Part shown: in pieces, positions 1 through 11,287 of the stretch
Layout of the letters: each line of letters begins with the position of its first letter
Position numbering within the stretch: the first letter of the stretch is position 1
DNA from: Platynereis dumerilii
Lineage: Eukaryota > Annelida > Polychaeta > Phyllodocida > Nereididae
Assembly: GCA_026936325.1 (NCBI GenBank)
Contig: JAPTHN010000001.1
Location: forward strand, 8,327,265-8,391,264
Direction: 5' to 3'
Length of the DNA: 64,000 nt
Notes under the pieces: model-generated
Told to the model about the DNA's origin: nothing
What the model saw: the letters and a program-made list of their open reading frames with translations, nothing else
Databases searched by the model: none
Position numbers and translations under genes: made by a program

Positions 1-242
1 TTAGCTGGTATAATTAGCAACAACAAACAGTTAAAGCAAATCCTTAACAGTTCCATGTCAATGGAATTTTGTTGGTTTTTGTTATTCATTGCACCTGAGT
101 ATCCAAACAGTTGGTCAAGTTTCAGTTATAGTTTTGGGTTCCTGGTGATTGAGCATGGCGAAACACTGCATTGACAGTCAAGGTGGGATTCAAACAGCTG
201 TGAGATTTGGTGCAAGTCTTGTTTGTGTTTTACAGCTATTCA

Positions 243-425
243 CTAAACTCCTCCCCCAGCTTGGTGACATGCATTCAGTTGATGCACATTGAGAACAGAT
301 ATTGGGATCAGATGTTCTCTGTTACAAATTATAAAACCTTCCCATTCCTCATCTTCTTCCAATAAGATTTCAAAACATGCCTCCCTGGCATCACATGGCA
401 TGCTTTGAATATCCATGTATGCCAT
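243..425 (-). CDS. possible 3'-terminal exon of an unidentified minus-strand gene
   Basis: This is a 60-codon open frame on the minus strand with coding-like composition, including an acidic run (LLEEDEEWEGF) followed by a hydrophobic stretch (HLIPISVLNV). On the minus strand an AG (ATCATTTAG) lies just before the first codons, so it could be an acceptor, and the frame ends in TAG. I do not recognise the protein. No partner exon was found in the window. It could equally be a chance open frame, because the pyrimidine tract before the AG is weak. Confidence 0.25.
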   Translation of the reverse strand: MAYMDIQSMPCDAREACFEILLEEDEEWEGFIICNREHLIPISVLNVHQLNACHQAGGGV

Positions 426-811
426 TGACTAAATGATGATAATAACACTGGAGCCTTCACAATGATAATTTATAATTTAAGAGCAAGTGCTTGATGTCAT
501 GCAGCTGACTCTCCCGACCAATGAGATTGTACGTATAGCTTGACATCACCAAAAAAGCCTTGCATGACATATAGCTTTCTACTCACACCTCAACTGACCA
601 ATAGTCACACAGTCTGAGCATGACATCAAGCTTTCAGTCTATGAAAAAAATTGAAGGATACATAGTTATTGGATGGATAATAAATGGATTTCCTCAAAAA
701 AGTATCAGAGTTAGAGACCCGAAATTTTGGATATGACCTTTTGACATGAAAATGTCACTATCCCAATTTGTCCAAGATTGAAATTCCAAAATTTTTGCAA
801 AATCAACCTAC

Positions 812-1445
812 CCTAACCTCCAGGCCATGTCCAGCTTCCTTTCCTTTTACCCATTATCCTATTCAGTAAAATATACATCTGAAGGCCCTCACTCATCATG
901 CTCCAAGCATATTCAGGGAGTAAAGAATTGACTGAAGAGAAAAAAGAACTAGAAAATATCGATTTATATAAACTAGGACTGGTGTAGACTAGCTAATATT
1001 CACATTATGAATAAAAAATTCCTTTTTTTAAGAACACATTCCATACAGCTCCTCAGATTTCATATTGTTTATGTCTTGGGTTGCATCTACATATGCTTAG
1101 AAATATGAGATGACAGTGGATCGGGAGATGTCCCCAAAGGAAACATGATAATGTAGATCAAATTTCCATAGAGAATAATGTTGTTGTTTTTTTTGGAGGT
1201 AGTAGTCAGTACTTTGTACTTCTGGGTTTTTTTGTATATATCATAATCTCATAACTGTTTGAATAGTGATTATAATATATTATGTACATAACAAACTTAC
1301 ATTATGCCTTTCTAAGTACAATAGGTCGGAAGAGGATAAATGATTTTGAGTAACAGCAGAAATATTCTAAGATGCATATGCCTGTATATAAGGGTAAGCT
1401 ATCAGGGCAAAGTATGTGAATTTCAAGGAAAATGCAGATGAATGT
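812..1445 (+). repeat. left copy of a diverged paralogous segment
   Basis: This stretch aligns by eye, in the same orientation, with 60385-61285. Shared blocks include 'cctccaggccatgtcca', 'catcatgctccaa', 'gatttatataaa', 'tcagtactttgt' and the block around 1322-1350 (61155-61180). Identity is roughly 65-75 percent with indels. The right copy carries an extra insert of about 290 bp. No clear coding frame is preserved in either copy, so this may be duplicated intron or a dispersed old repeat. Confidence 0.6.
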
Positions 1446-3271
1446 ATGTACATTTATTAGAGCTTTACAATTTATTTTGTCTAATTATGGGCTGCAATTG
1501 CCAAAATTTCAGACGCTGGACTATTGAAGTTGAACTGACACTCAGAAAACAAGAAAATGATCTGACAATTCAATTTTACAACTGTCAAAATTCACTTTAC
1601 AATGGAATTTTTCTGATTGAGATACCACATTTCAACCATAGTCAAGTTTTACTGGTGCAACTGTGTGTAACACAAGCAACAATCCAATACTATGTGACCA
1701 ACTGTTTCAGGCGTAGACAGTGATTTTTTAGATTAAAGGGATGGCCAGTTTATTATGCCTCAGGGAAACAAAATGCTCAAGCAGGCTATTTAGAAAGTAG
1801 GATGATATGCATGTAGTTCTGGTGTTAACAAAGGACCTTCATTTTGAATGAAAGTTAACAAACACAATGGTTTTTTTCACTGGAATATAAATACCCATTA
1901 TAGCACGTAAAATTTAAATGCAGTTCCAAAATCAATCCGAAAAAGAAATCCTACACTCTTGAAAACAGAGAATCTGGCCTGTTTTTGAGATCCACTGGGT
2001 CGCTGGATGTCTTCTAGATTCACATCTTCCAACTTACAATTTGGATGAGAACAATTCTTTCTCTGAAAGCATATACGTGTAAAACATAAACTACATGTAT
2101 GTCACAATGCAGTGTTTAATCGAACTACTTCCCATGCTTCTTGCAACAGGGGAAATCTCTTGACTCGAATCTCTAAACTCTACCAACACAATTCTCTCAA
2201 TAATTATTGTACATTATACAGCACTTTCTGGTTTTTGTTTTAGATCAAGTTTTTTCAGTAAATACATGCAATAAATGGATCAGATGACATTTACAAATTA
2301 TTGAGACCTCTATGCCATGGCTAATTGGCTATTTGCATCAATGATTGGCAGTTGGTTAACAGATTTGGTCAGGTATTTTCGTTTACGAAGAAGCTGACAC
2401 ATTGTGGTTTCTTAGAGAGAATGATCCAAAACAGATAAGTGCAGAGCACACATAAGTCACTCACATCTAAATTCCGCATTATTTCCTTTCCAGAAATGCA
2501 TCCAGAACGACAAGTGTCAAAAATTTAATGTAAGTTGAGAAATCTTATTATCAAATAAAATTTTTACGCTAACTACACAAATACAGGTAGTAAAGCCTTG
2601 ATCATCCATCAACGTTGATTCTTTTTTGTACTCAGTAGTTAAATAACTTAAATTTAAAGATTTACTGCAAGAGATACAAATGACAATTTCTTATGTTCAA
2701 TGCTGATACAATGTATAATCTAATCTTGGAATAAATCCTCATAAAAACTGATAAGGCAACATGTTTCAGCTAATGGAATGTAATGAAAGTTGCCAATATC
2801 GTACAGGGCGCGGCAAAAAAACTTGCACCACCAGCAGTTATGAATTGTAATTGTCGTATTTTCACAACCAAAGCTTCTGTAATTACTAAAGTTGGTAGTA
2901 ATAAGTCCGTATATGTCTAAATTGACATTATTGATGTTTTGTCTTTCCTGGTCAATAACTTTTTTTTTATTTGAGCTTTGGATGTAACCCATATGCTTTG
3001 GTGCACTTGGGTGATGTTTTCACCCTAGATTCTCTAATTCTTGCGTCCCAACATGTCAATGACCTATTTTTGGTGTAACAGACATCTGTCCACACCTTTG
3101 CTTGCAAAAAGTAGTACATTTTATTGAACTCTGCTGGGGAGGGAAGCCGCCGATCATCAGGCGAGAGGTGAGAGATATTTCTTGAAAATCAGTCTTCGGT
3201 TATTTTTCCAATGTTCAAGTGTTCCATTCTGTGAGATATGTCATATAATAACTTCTACTGAAGTAATAGTC
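1446..3271. other. AT-rich intergenic or intronic DNA, no feature recognised
   Basis: Only short frames are seen. They lack domain signatures, convincing splice sites or repeat ends. Confidence 0.5.
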
Positions 3272-4254
3272 CAGACAAATTAGGGATTGACCCACCACAA
3301 ATTGCAATAATTTTGACCCATACATTTTTGGAAAGCTTATGCTCCAAGGAATACCATATTAAAAATCTTCCACCGAAATTTCCCTGGAACACCCCTTTTC
3401 AGACAAAAAACAAAATGGCCACCAAATATTTTAAAAAGTAGAAATTTTCCAATGGGCCAACAAGACACAAGCTACTTTAACAGGTTATAGCGTGTTTTTT
3501 TGGATTCCTTAGACCCCTAGACACATTCACAGTGTGCACAACATTTCCAATCGACTGCTAATTTCATATTATTCAACATGGAATCCAAGATGGCCGCGAG
3601 CACTCGTCCTTCATTAAAGCAGGCAATTTTTCTACAATAATCTTGTGTGATACATCCAATATGGGGTTTTCCTGGCCAAGGAATCAAAATTTCATGGTTT
3701 TAGGGTAATTGGAGATGATATGTGGCACTTAATAGGCCCCTTGGGTATTTGAGGACCTGAAACATGAAGTAAATATCAATTTGCCGTTGTGTAAATATGA
3801 CATGATACAAGCGAAGTTTTGACACCTGACTTTACCAGCATGGATGAGTTTTCATAAATGACAATCCATAGCTTCATTGATTGCCAGTCACTGAGTGAGG
3901 GCAATTTGGTATTGTATCTATAAACTAATAATTGTGTTTAAAAAAAACTGACTGTGGGGTTGATGTGGTTAAAATGGTGAGATAAACAGGCGTGAGAAGT
4001 GGTTTCTTTCACATGTTTTTCTCACCATTAATGTTGCTCACTTCGACTCCACATTCAGCTAATTGACACAATTATCTCAAAGAGGAGGACAGACTACCTG
4101 CCATCAAAGACCAGCACATCACCACACCTGCACCAGATTGTTGCTTAACACAGGTTATCCTAAAGTGGTAAAATCCTATAACTTATCTTCTAACGCGGTT
4201 ACTGGAGAAAAACCCGCGTTAAGCGTTTATACAATCCAGTACAAGAGAACAGAA

Positions 4255-6175
4255 ACTGCTATCAGGATTCGGCCCTAAAAGAGCAAGTGGCCCTGATGAA
4301 GTCCCCTGCCGAGTAATGAAAGAAGCTGAAGCAGAAATAGCACTTTTTCCAAGAGACATCTTCCAGCAGTCTCTAGATAGAAGGACAGTATCAGAGGATT
4401 GGAGATCTGCCAACATCACCTGCATCTTCAAGACCAGAAAACTACAAACCTGTCTCATTGACCTCGGTACCATGCAAAGTATTTGAACACGTTATCTTCC
4501 AGACTTCCACCATATCATGAATCACCTGGACCATCATAATTTCCTTGTGGACTACCAGCATGGATTCAGAAAACAAAGATCATGTGAAACACTAGTCGTA
4601 GCCACACTAGGATAACTTGTAAGATCAGTGGACCAGAGAAAACAGACTGACATGATTATATTGGACTTCTCGAAAGCCTTAGAAATGGTGGCGCACCAAT
4701 GAATACTCATGAAACTAGAGCACTCCGGCATTAGGGGTGAAATACTAGATTGGATAGGCAACTGGCTGCCTACTGGAAGACAGAAGATTGTAGTGAATGT
4801 AGTGTGGTGAAAGTTCCACAGAAGTCCTCGCAAGGAATGGTAATCAGACCGCTGATGTTTCTCCTATTCGTGAATGACATCAGACACAACGTAACATTGA
4901 GACTACGGCAATTTGCAGATGATACCCTCCTTTACAGAGAGAAAAAAGTATAGGAGATACACACAAACCACAAAAAGATCTAACCACACTGGAAAAATGG
5001 TCGAAAACATGGCAAATGCAGTTCAACCCCAAAAGACGCATTGTCCACAGAGTCCACAGGTGCCGAAGACTGGTCATAGAAACTACCAACTGATCGGATA
5101 CGTGCTAGAGGCTTCGAAACACAGTACCTACCTTGGAGTGGAGATTCGACCGACCTAAACCGGACAGTTCTAACATCAGTAAGATCACAGCAAAAGCCAA
5201 CAAGTCACTGGGGTTTGTAAGAAGATACCTGAAGAAATATCCAGAAAGAGTCAAGGAACAAGCCTACACAGCTCTCGTCAGAATGCATGTTGAATACGCC
5301 TGTTGTGTAGGAGATTCTTATCTGCAGGAACATGTTTGACAGATAGAAATGATCCAAAAACGATCGGCCCGATTCATCAAGAAGAACTAGTCAAGAGAAG
5401 AAGGAACAGTGACAGCATTATTAGAAGACCTGAAGTGGAAGACATTACAACTGCGCAGAAAACAGCTACGATTAGTCATGATGTTCAAAATAATCCATTG
5501 GCCTAATTCAGTAATTAGTATCTCCGTCCCAGACTATGTAACATTGTAACAAGGGCACGCCTTGGAACAAGAGGATACCATGAATTTAGACTCTGTCAGC
5601 TCAACACAAGTTCTAACATACAAATTCAGCTTTCTCCCTAGGACTAAATGTGAATGGAACCAGCTACCAACTGCTGTGATTGAATTCAGTTCCATTGATG
5701 CATTCAAGCAGAAGCTGAACATGTAAATGAAGAACTGGCCTTTAGGTATTAGTTAGACACCGATTTGGAGGGTTCTAACATGCATTTTTGTCAGTTAGAT
5801 CAATCCTCTGGAGGAGGGAGGGACCTAACTGACAAAAATGCATGTTAGGACTTCTGTTATACATTTTAACTTCTAATTTTCGCAAAATAAACAATAATCT
5901 GATAGATTGTTTGCTGTTGTGAACAGAGTTAATCCCTAGCTGGGCGTTTACATGCAAAATTGTTAGATACCAGCTTTTCCAATGGTATAAGTATCTTGGT
6001 GATGTCTAAATGTACAGAGACACCTGTTGATGCTTTTTACTGGTTTTATTGTATATTTTAAGAAATTTTTATCGATGCACCAGGCAGGATGTCGCCACAG
6101 GCACACCACCTTGCTGAGATAGAGTCCCTCCCTTGCTAGGCCAAATCTACAGATACAGATACAGATACAATACCA
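4255..6175 (+). mobile_element. decayed LINE (CR1/L2/Jockey-like), reverse transcriptase part and 3' tail
   Basis: Pieces of a non-LTR retrotransposon ORF2 appear in order on the plus strand. They are a block like KAPGPDGIP (here RASGPDEVP, about 4276-4302), a RT core resembling SGVPQGSVIGPLLFLLFVND (about 4810-4880), the catalytic FADDTLLYR at about 4912-4938, and the usual C-terminal block FLPRTKCEWNQLP ending in AFKQKLNM and a stop near 5727. The frame is interrupted several times, so it is inactive. Upstream parts (endonuclease, ORF1) are missing, as expected for 5' truncation. A tail with tandem GATACA units at about 6150-6170 probably marks the 3' end. The LINE lies between the arms of the inverted-repeat element. 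Confidence 0.8.
5775..5848. repeat. perfect 24-bp stem hairpin, 26-nt loop
   Basis: Arms 5775-5798 and 5825-5848 are exact reverse complements, beginning ctaacatgcatt. The hairpin lies about 50 bp after the LINE stop codon, in the probable 3' UTR. It may be an RNA hairpin recognised by the reverse transcriptase or a small insertion. Confidence 0.85.
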
Positions 6176-6426
6176 AATGGTAACTGACAGGCAACTAAAG
6201 AAGCTTTGGAGTGTTATTAATGAAAATAATCTATTCTGATAGCTAAGATTTAGAAACTCTTCTTGTATCAATGTCATATTTACTTCATATTTGAGGTCCT
6301 CAAATACCCAGGGGGCCTATTAAGTGCCACAAATCATCTCTAATTACCCTAAAACCATGAAATTTAGATTCCGTGGCCAGGAAAACCCCATATTTGATGT
6401 ATCACAAGAGATTATTGTAGAAAAAT

Positions 6427-7818
6427 TGCCTGCTTTAATGAAGGACGAGTGCTTGGCGGCCATCTTGGATTCCATGTTGAATAATATGGAATTAGCAGTC
6501 GATTGGAAATGTTGTGCACACTGTGAATGTGTCTAGGGGTCTAAGGAATCCAAAAAACATGCCATAACCTGTTAAAGTAGCTTTTGTCTTGTTGCCCCTT
6601 GGCAAATTTCTACTTTTTTGGATATTTGGCGGCCATTTTGTTTTTTGCCTGAAAACAGGTGTTCCAGGGAAATTTCGGCGGAAGATTTTTAATATGTTAT
6701 TCCTTGAAGCATAAGCTTTCCAAAAATGTATGGGTCAAAACTATTGCAATTTGTGGTGGGTCCACCCCTCTTTTTTCACAGATTGCCTGGACTATAAAGT
6801 CCCCCTCCAGGTCTCAAATGTTCAGATATTAGCCTTGTATACACCTTATCATTAATTTTCTTGTATCATTTTTACACGAGGATGGGTGCTATCATACCTT
6901 TTGCGCAAACCAATCCAAAGCCGTAACCAATCGCAGTAATTGGACTAAAACTTGCACATTATCTCTTCACTACCTCCCCTTCCTTACACTTCTTTTTTCC
7001 GGAAAATACCTTAAGTCTATAGATGCCAAATAGACCAGCGAACATGGGAGCACAGTGCATGCGATTCAAAGTTTTGAGGATGCCTCCAAATATTGAAAAA
7101 AGTCAATCAGTGTAAAATTAAAGCTTTAATTTTACACTGATTGACTTTGTTAGCATTTGTTCTTGTCTTTGACTGCACATTCCAATTACTAGATGGTTCA
7201 TTTCTATATTTTTTATTAGTTTGCTAAGGTCTTTTTGATTACATGCATAGCTTGTGCTATTCCTATTCTCTATCTGCTGGCATGACCACTATCTCTTCAA
7301 TTGATTTTGATTTGCATGCTTAGCCGACTGAACCTGTTGACATGTAATCCTGCTTATCCCATTTCTAACAAAAATGTTCTTAGTTCAACTTGCTGAATTG
7401 CCTGCAAAAAATGAGGAAACAATTCTTCTTCGTTGTCATTTGGCATTTGTATTTTGCATGTATACTCAACAAAGACCGGACCCTGAACAAAGCCACAAAG
7501 TATGCTCTAATTTAATTCACAATGTCTATGATTTCCCGAATATTATGTTATAATTTATTTCACTTCATATTCATTTGTCTTATTAGGATGTCATTATGAT
7601 CAAATTATTTATAAACGTTAATTGTGCATTCTTGTATATGATTACAGGTCATCTATATAATGCAGTATTACATATGGAATGAAAATACTACTGATGTCCT
7701 TCATTATGTTAAATAATTTGTTTTTCTCCAATTCAAAAATTCGAAATCATGGCATGCAAGAGGCCAATTGATATACATGTATTTCAAGACTTCTGCTGAC
7801 AAGATAACAAAAGAAATT
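6427..7818 (+). repeat. tandem duplication, copy 1 (1,392 bp)
   Basis: Copy 1 starts inside the right arm of the inverted-repeat element and runs about 1 kb past it. It is repeated head-to-tail at 7819-9210 with about 99 percent identity. The bases aaattg occur at both original breakpoints, suggesting microhomology at the junction. Beyond the arm the unit holds no recognised gene. Confidence 0.95.
7099..7148. repeat. 50-nt perfect palindrome (copy 1)
   Basis: Two 23-nt arms (starting aaagtcaatcagtgt) flank a central AGCT that is itself palindromic, so the whole 50 nt reads the same on both strands. It could extrude a cruciform. It may be two transposon ends fused head to head. Confidence 0.95.
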
Positions 7819-9210
7819 GCCTGCTTTAATGAAGGACGAGTGCTTGGCGGCCATCTTGGATTCCATGTTGAATAATATGGAATTAGCAGTCGATTGGAAA
7901 TGTTGTGCACACTGTGAATGTGTCTAGGGGTCTAAGGAATCCAAAAAACATGCCATAACCTGTTAAAGTAGCTTGTGTCTTGTTGGCCCCTTGGCAAATT
8001 TCTACTTTTTTGGATATTTGGCGGCCATTTTGTTTTTTGCCTGAAAAGGGGTGTTCCAGGGAAATTTCGGCGGAAGATTTTTAATATGTTATTCCTTGAA
8101 GCATAAGCTTTCCAAAAATGTATGGGTCAAAACTATTGCAATTTGTGGCGGGTCCACCCCTCTTTTTTCAGAGATTGCCTGGACTATAAAGTCCCCCTCC
8201 AGGTCTCAAATGTTCAGATATTAGCCTTGTATACACCTTATCATTAGTTTTCTTTCATCATTTTTATACGAGGATGGGTGCTATCATACCTTTTGCACAA
8301 ACCAATCCAAAGCCGTAACCAATCGCAGTAATTGGACTAAAACTTGCACATTATCTCTTCACTACCTCCCCTTCCTTACACTTCTTTTTTCCGGAAAATA
8401 CCTTAAGTCTATAGATGCCAAATAGACCAGCGAACATGGGAGCACAGTGCATGCGATTCAAAGTTTTGAGGATGCCTCCAAATATTGAAAAAAGTCAATC
8501 AGTGTAAAATTAAAGCTTTAATTTTACACTGATTGACTTTGTTAGCATTTGTTCTTGTCTTTGACTGCACATTCCAATTACTAGATGGTTCATTTCTATA
8601 TTTTTTATTAGTTTGCTAAGGTCTTTTTGATTACATGCATAGCTTGTGCTATTCCTATTCTCTATCTGCTGGCATGACCACTATCTCTTCAATTGATTTT
8701 GATTTGCATGCTTAGCCGACTGAACCTGTTGACATGTAATCCTGCTTATCCCATTTCTAACAAAAATGTTCTTAGTTCAACTTGCTGAATTGCCTGCAAA
8801 AAATGAGGAAACAATTCTTCTTCGTTGTCATTTGGCATTTGTATTTTGCATGTATACTCAACAAAGACCGGACCCTGAACAAAGCCACAAAGTATGCTCT
8901 AATTTAATTCACAATGTCTATGATTTCCCGAATATTATGTTATAATTTATTTCACTTCATATTCATTTGTCTTATTAGGATGTCATTATGATCAAATTAT
9001 TTATAAACGTTAATTGTGCATTCTTGTATATGATTACAGGTCATCTATATAATGCAGAATTACATATGGAATGAAAATACTACTGATGTCCTTCATTATG
9101 TTAAATAATTTGTTTTTCTCCAATTCAAAAATTCGAAATCATGGCATGCAAGAGGCCAATTGATATACATGTATTTCAAGACTTCTGCTGACAAGATAAC
9201 AAAAGAAATT
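7819..9210 (+). repeat. tandem duplication, copy 2 (1,392 bp)
   Basis: Second head-to-tail copy. By eye there are about ten differences from copy 1. Nearly all lie in the first 480 bp, the part derived from the inverted-repeat arm; only one was seen in the following 900 bp (tgcagtatt versus tgcagaatt). Confidence 0.95.
8491..8540. repeat. 50-nt perfect palindrome (copy 2)
   Basis: Identical copy of the palindrome at 7099-7148, carried by the second unit of the tandem duplication. Confidence 0.95.
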
Positions 9211-10171
9211 GAGCAATGTAAAAGAATCAGTTGCTTTCTAACTTATGAAAATACTAACAAACAATAATACTTAGCAAGCAGCTATCTTATGCTATCTTGT
9301 AACCCTAAAAATCATATTTGAATTCTGAAGTGAATTGAAATGACCAAATTTTCGTGACTGCAAACAAACTTGCACAAATCTTCTTGGTCAAAGGTACGAG
9401 TAAATGAGTAATAAATGTAAAACCCACAGCACAGAAATGATACTAAATGCAAGTTGCTGTAAACAAATATACTAATACAACAATTATTGTGTTTTCTCTT
9501 CAAAGATTCTACTGCATGTGGGTGAATCACGAGCGGAAGTACCAGTCATTGACAGACATGGTATATCAGGGCTTATAGATCGACTTAGTCCATCCATATA
9601 CTAGCATAGGACAAGTCCAAGAAAATTACCTGGACATGTGTGTTTTGATATATTTGTCACAGATTCTATCAGATTTGACAGTTGGCTATGAAAAACATTT
9701 TCTCATAATTGACACTTATTGTTGTGTGTTGTTAGTTTTATTAGTTGCAGATTCTTACATATTTTTATCTCATGCCTAACTGCTAAAAGCACTCATAGTA
9801 ACAAACTATGTATAACAGTTGTAATCAATGCTATGGTTGTATAAATAACTTGTATTCTGATCAGAATTTGTCATGTGACTTTGGCATAGGCTCCCACTAA
9901 TTTTGTATTTCTTCAAAATATGCAAATACTATCAAAGAGAAAATACTTTGCATGCCAGAACTTTATCAAAATAACTGAGATGTACAAGGTCAACTATTGC
10001 ATTTTCACAATATCTGTGCGTTATTTGCAAAATGGCTCTGCTCCTGCAATCTCCAAATTGGAATTGCATACGCTTGTATTGTCTATAGGGTATTAGTGGT
10101 ATTCAAGCTCATGGGGTAAATAGAGTGTTTTCTCTTGATATCGAAATGACCACAGACATCATTTGTCATGA
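9211..10171. other. upstream region of the GPCR gene, no further feature recognised
   Basis: AT-rich DNA without repeat ends or coding signatures. The core promoter of the downstream receptor gene is expected here, but no clear TATA box or CpG-rich block was seen. Confidence 0.4.
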
Positions 10172-11287
10172 ATGAAGAATTTAGGATTTAAGGAACAAGA
10201 TATGTTGCCAGCGAAAATGGATGACAATGATACGCTTGACTACTTTCTCATTCTCAGTAACTGGACAAATAGGAGTTTCAATTTTACAATTGCTGATGCT
10301 GACACCATTAGTTCTGTGTTTGGTCCTCGCTTTGTGCCCTACACAATTTTGTTGTTCGGATCTGTCATCTTTAACCTCCTGTCTGTGACAGCAATGATGA
10401 AGATTCGTGGTCACAGAACAGTTCATCATACTCTTTTGCTGAACCTTGCCATGTGTGACATGTCTGGATCAATGCTATTATGGATGTATTACAACTCACC
10501 AATCATATTCCGTCATTTTGAAGTGACCAGGATAGAGCACTGTCTCTTCATAGTGTGTGTATTATGTGGATCATTTATATTGTCCTTATGTTTGAGTTCC
10601 CTATCTCTACTTTCTCTGGCACTCAACCAATACTTGGCAATCTGCAACCCACTCGTCTCCACCACCACTATAACCAGAGGAAAGGCCTGCTGTTGCATCA
10701 CCCTTATTTGGTTAGTGTCTATGACCTGTGTTATGATGCCAGGCTTTTCTCTTCTCGTCCGAAGTTGTTATTCTCATTGCAAATACTATGCCGGCTCTAT
10801 GAGTGAGACGAGCCTGGAGGTGTGCACTTATGCCATGGCTGGCCTTATCATCATAATTGTTGTGCTTTATGGTCGTATATACCGTGAAACAGTTCGCTAC
10901 TACATGCGAACTCCCGTGATGACCAACAGACGCCCTTGTTCAGATGATGCAGAGCACAACTATAAGGCATTTATCACCATTCTCGTTCTCTCCAGAACGC
11001 TGATCTTCCTCTGGTTGCCTTCTATGGTGTTCCACTTCATCTCAGCACATGTTGACATTAATCTGATCCCTGATTCGGTGCTATATGCCAAGTTCTATGT
11101 CATAGACTTCATAGCAATGTTGAATTACATAACTGACCCAATTATCTACGGCATTAGAATGCGAGAAATCAGAGATGCCTACCACAGAATCTTTGCAAAA
11201 CTTATGCCTTGTCTCATTTCCGAGCCAAGCTGTGCAACTTTTCGTGGAAGTGTCAGATTCACCACATTGGACACAACTACTGTCTGA
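10172..11287 (+). CDS. orphan class A (rhodopsin-family) G-protein-coupled receptor
   Basis: A complete 371-residue, single-exon seven-transmembrane receptor of the plasma membrane. An in-frame TGA lies directly before the ATG, which fixes the start. The N-terminus has three N-glycosylation sequons (N30, N33, N37). Seen landmarks are N68 in TM1, LNLAMCD with D96 in TM2, C124 at the top of TM3, W180 in TM4, WLP with P283 in TM6, and DPIIY (322-326) in TM7 followed by a basic helix 8. The TM3 DRY motif is replaced by NQY (152-154), and TM5 lacks the usual proline. The missing TM5 proline and DPxxY resemble melanocortin-type (MECA-group) receptors, but this subfamily call is only a suggestion. 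The tail ends TTTV, a class I PDZ-binding form, and has cysteines at 347 and 354 that could be palmitoylated. Ligand and G-protein are unknown. AATAAA at 11925-11930 could end the transcript. Confidence 0.93.
   Translation: MKNLGFKEQDMLPAKMDDNDTLDYFLILSNWTNRSFNFTIADADTISSVFGPRFVPYTILLFGSVIFNLLSVTAMMKIRGHRTVHHTLLLNLAMCDMSGSMLLWMYYNSPIIFRHFEVTRIEHCLFIVCVLCGSFILSLCLSSLSLLSLALNQYLAICNPLVSTTTITRGKACCCITLIWLVSMTCVMMPGFSLLVRSCYSHCKYYAGSMSETSLEVCTYAMAGLIIIIVVLYGRIYRETVRYYMRTPVMTNRRPCSDDAEHNYKAFITILVLSRTLIFLWLPSMVFHFISAHVDINLIPDSVLYAKFYVIDFIAMLNYITDPIIYGIRMREIRDAYHRIFAKLMPCLISEPSCATFRGSVRFTTLDTTTV

Larger units (their letters stand above)
3272..6797. mobile_element. long-inverted-repeat element with a LINE between the arms
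   Basis: The left arm (about 3272-3811) and right arm (about 6264-6797) are inverted copies of each other, roughly 535 bp long and about 85-90 percent identical. The outer ends read ...tagtccagacaa and ttgcctggacta... . The inner ends converge on 'gtatca tgtcatattta'. The spacer of about 2.45 kb is largely a decayed LINE plus about 440 bp of unassigned sequence (3812-4250). The arms contain 'aagatggccgcg' and 'gcggccatcttgg', but no coding frame spans them. A target-site duplication could not be fixed. This may be a foldback-type non-autonomous DNA transposon. Confidence 0.75.

Noticed and set aside
4255-6797. LTR element with inverted or direct long repeats
   Set aside because: The flanking repeats are inverted, not direct, and the reverse transcriptase pieces are of the non-LTR type.
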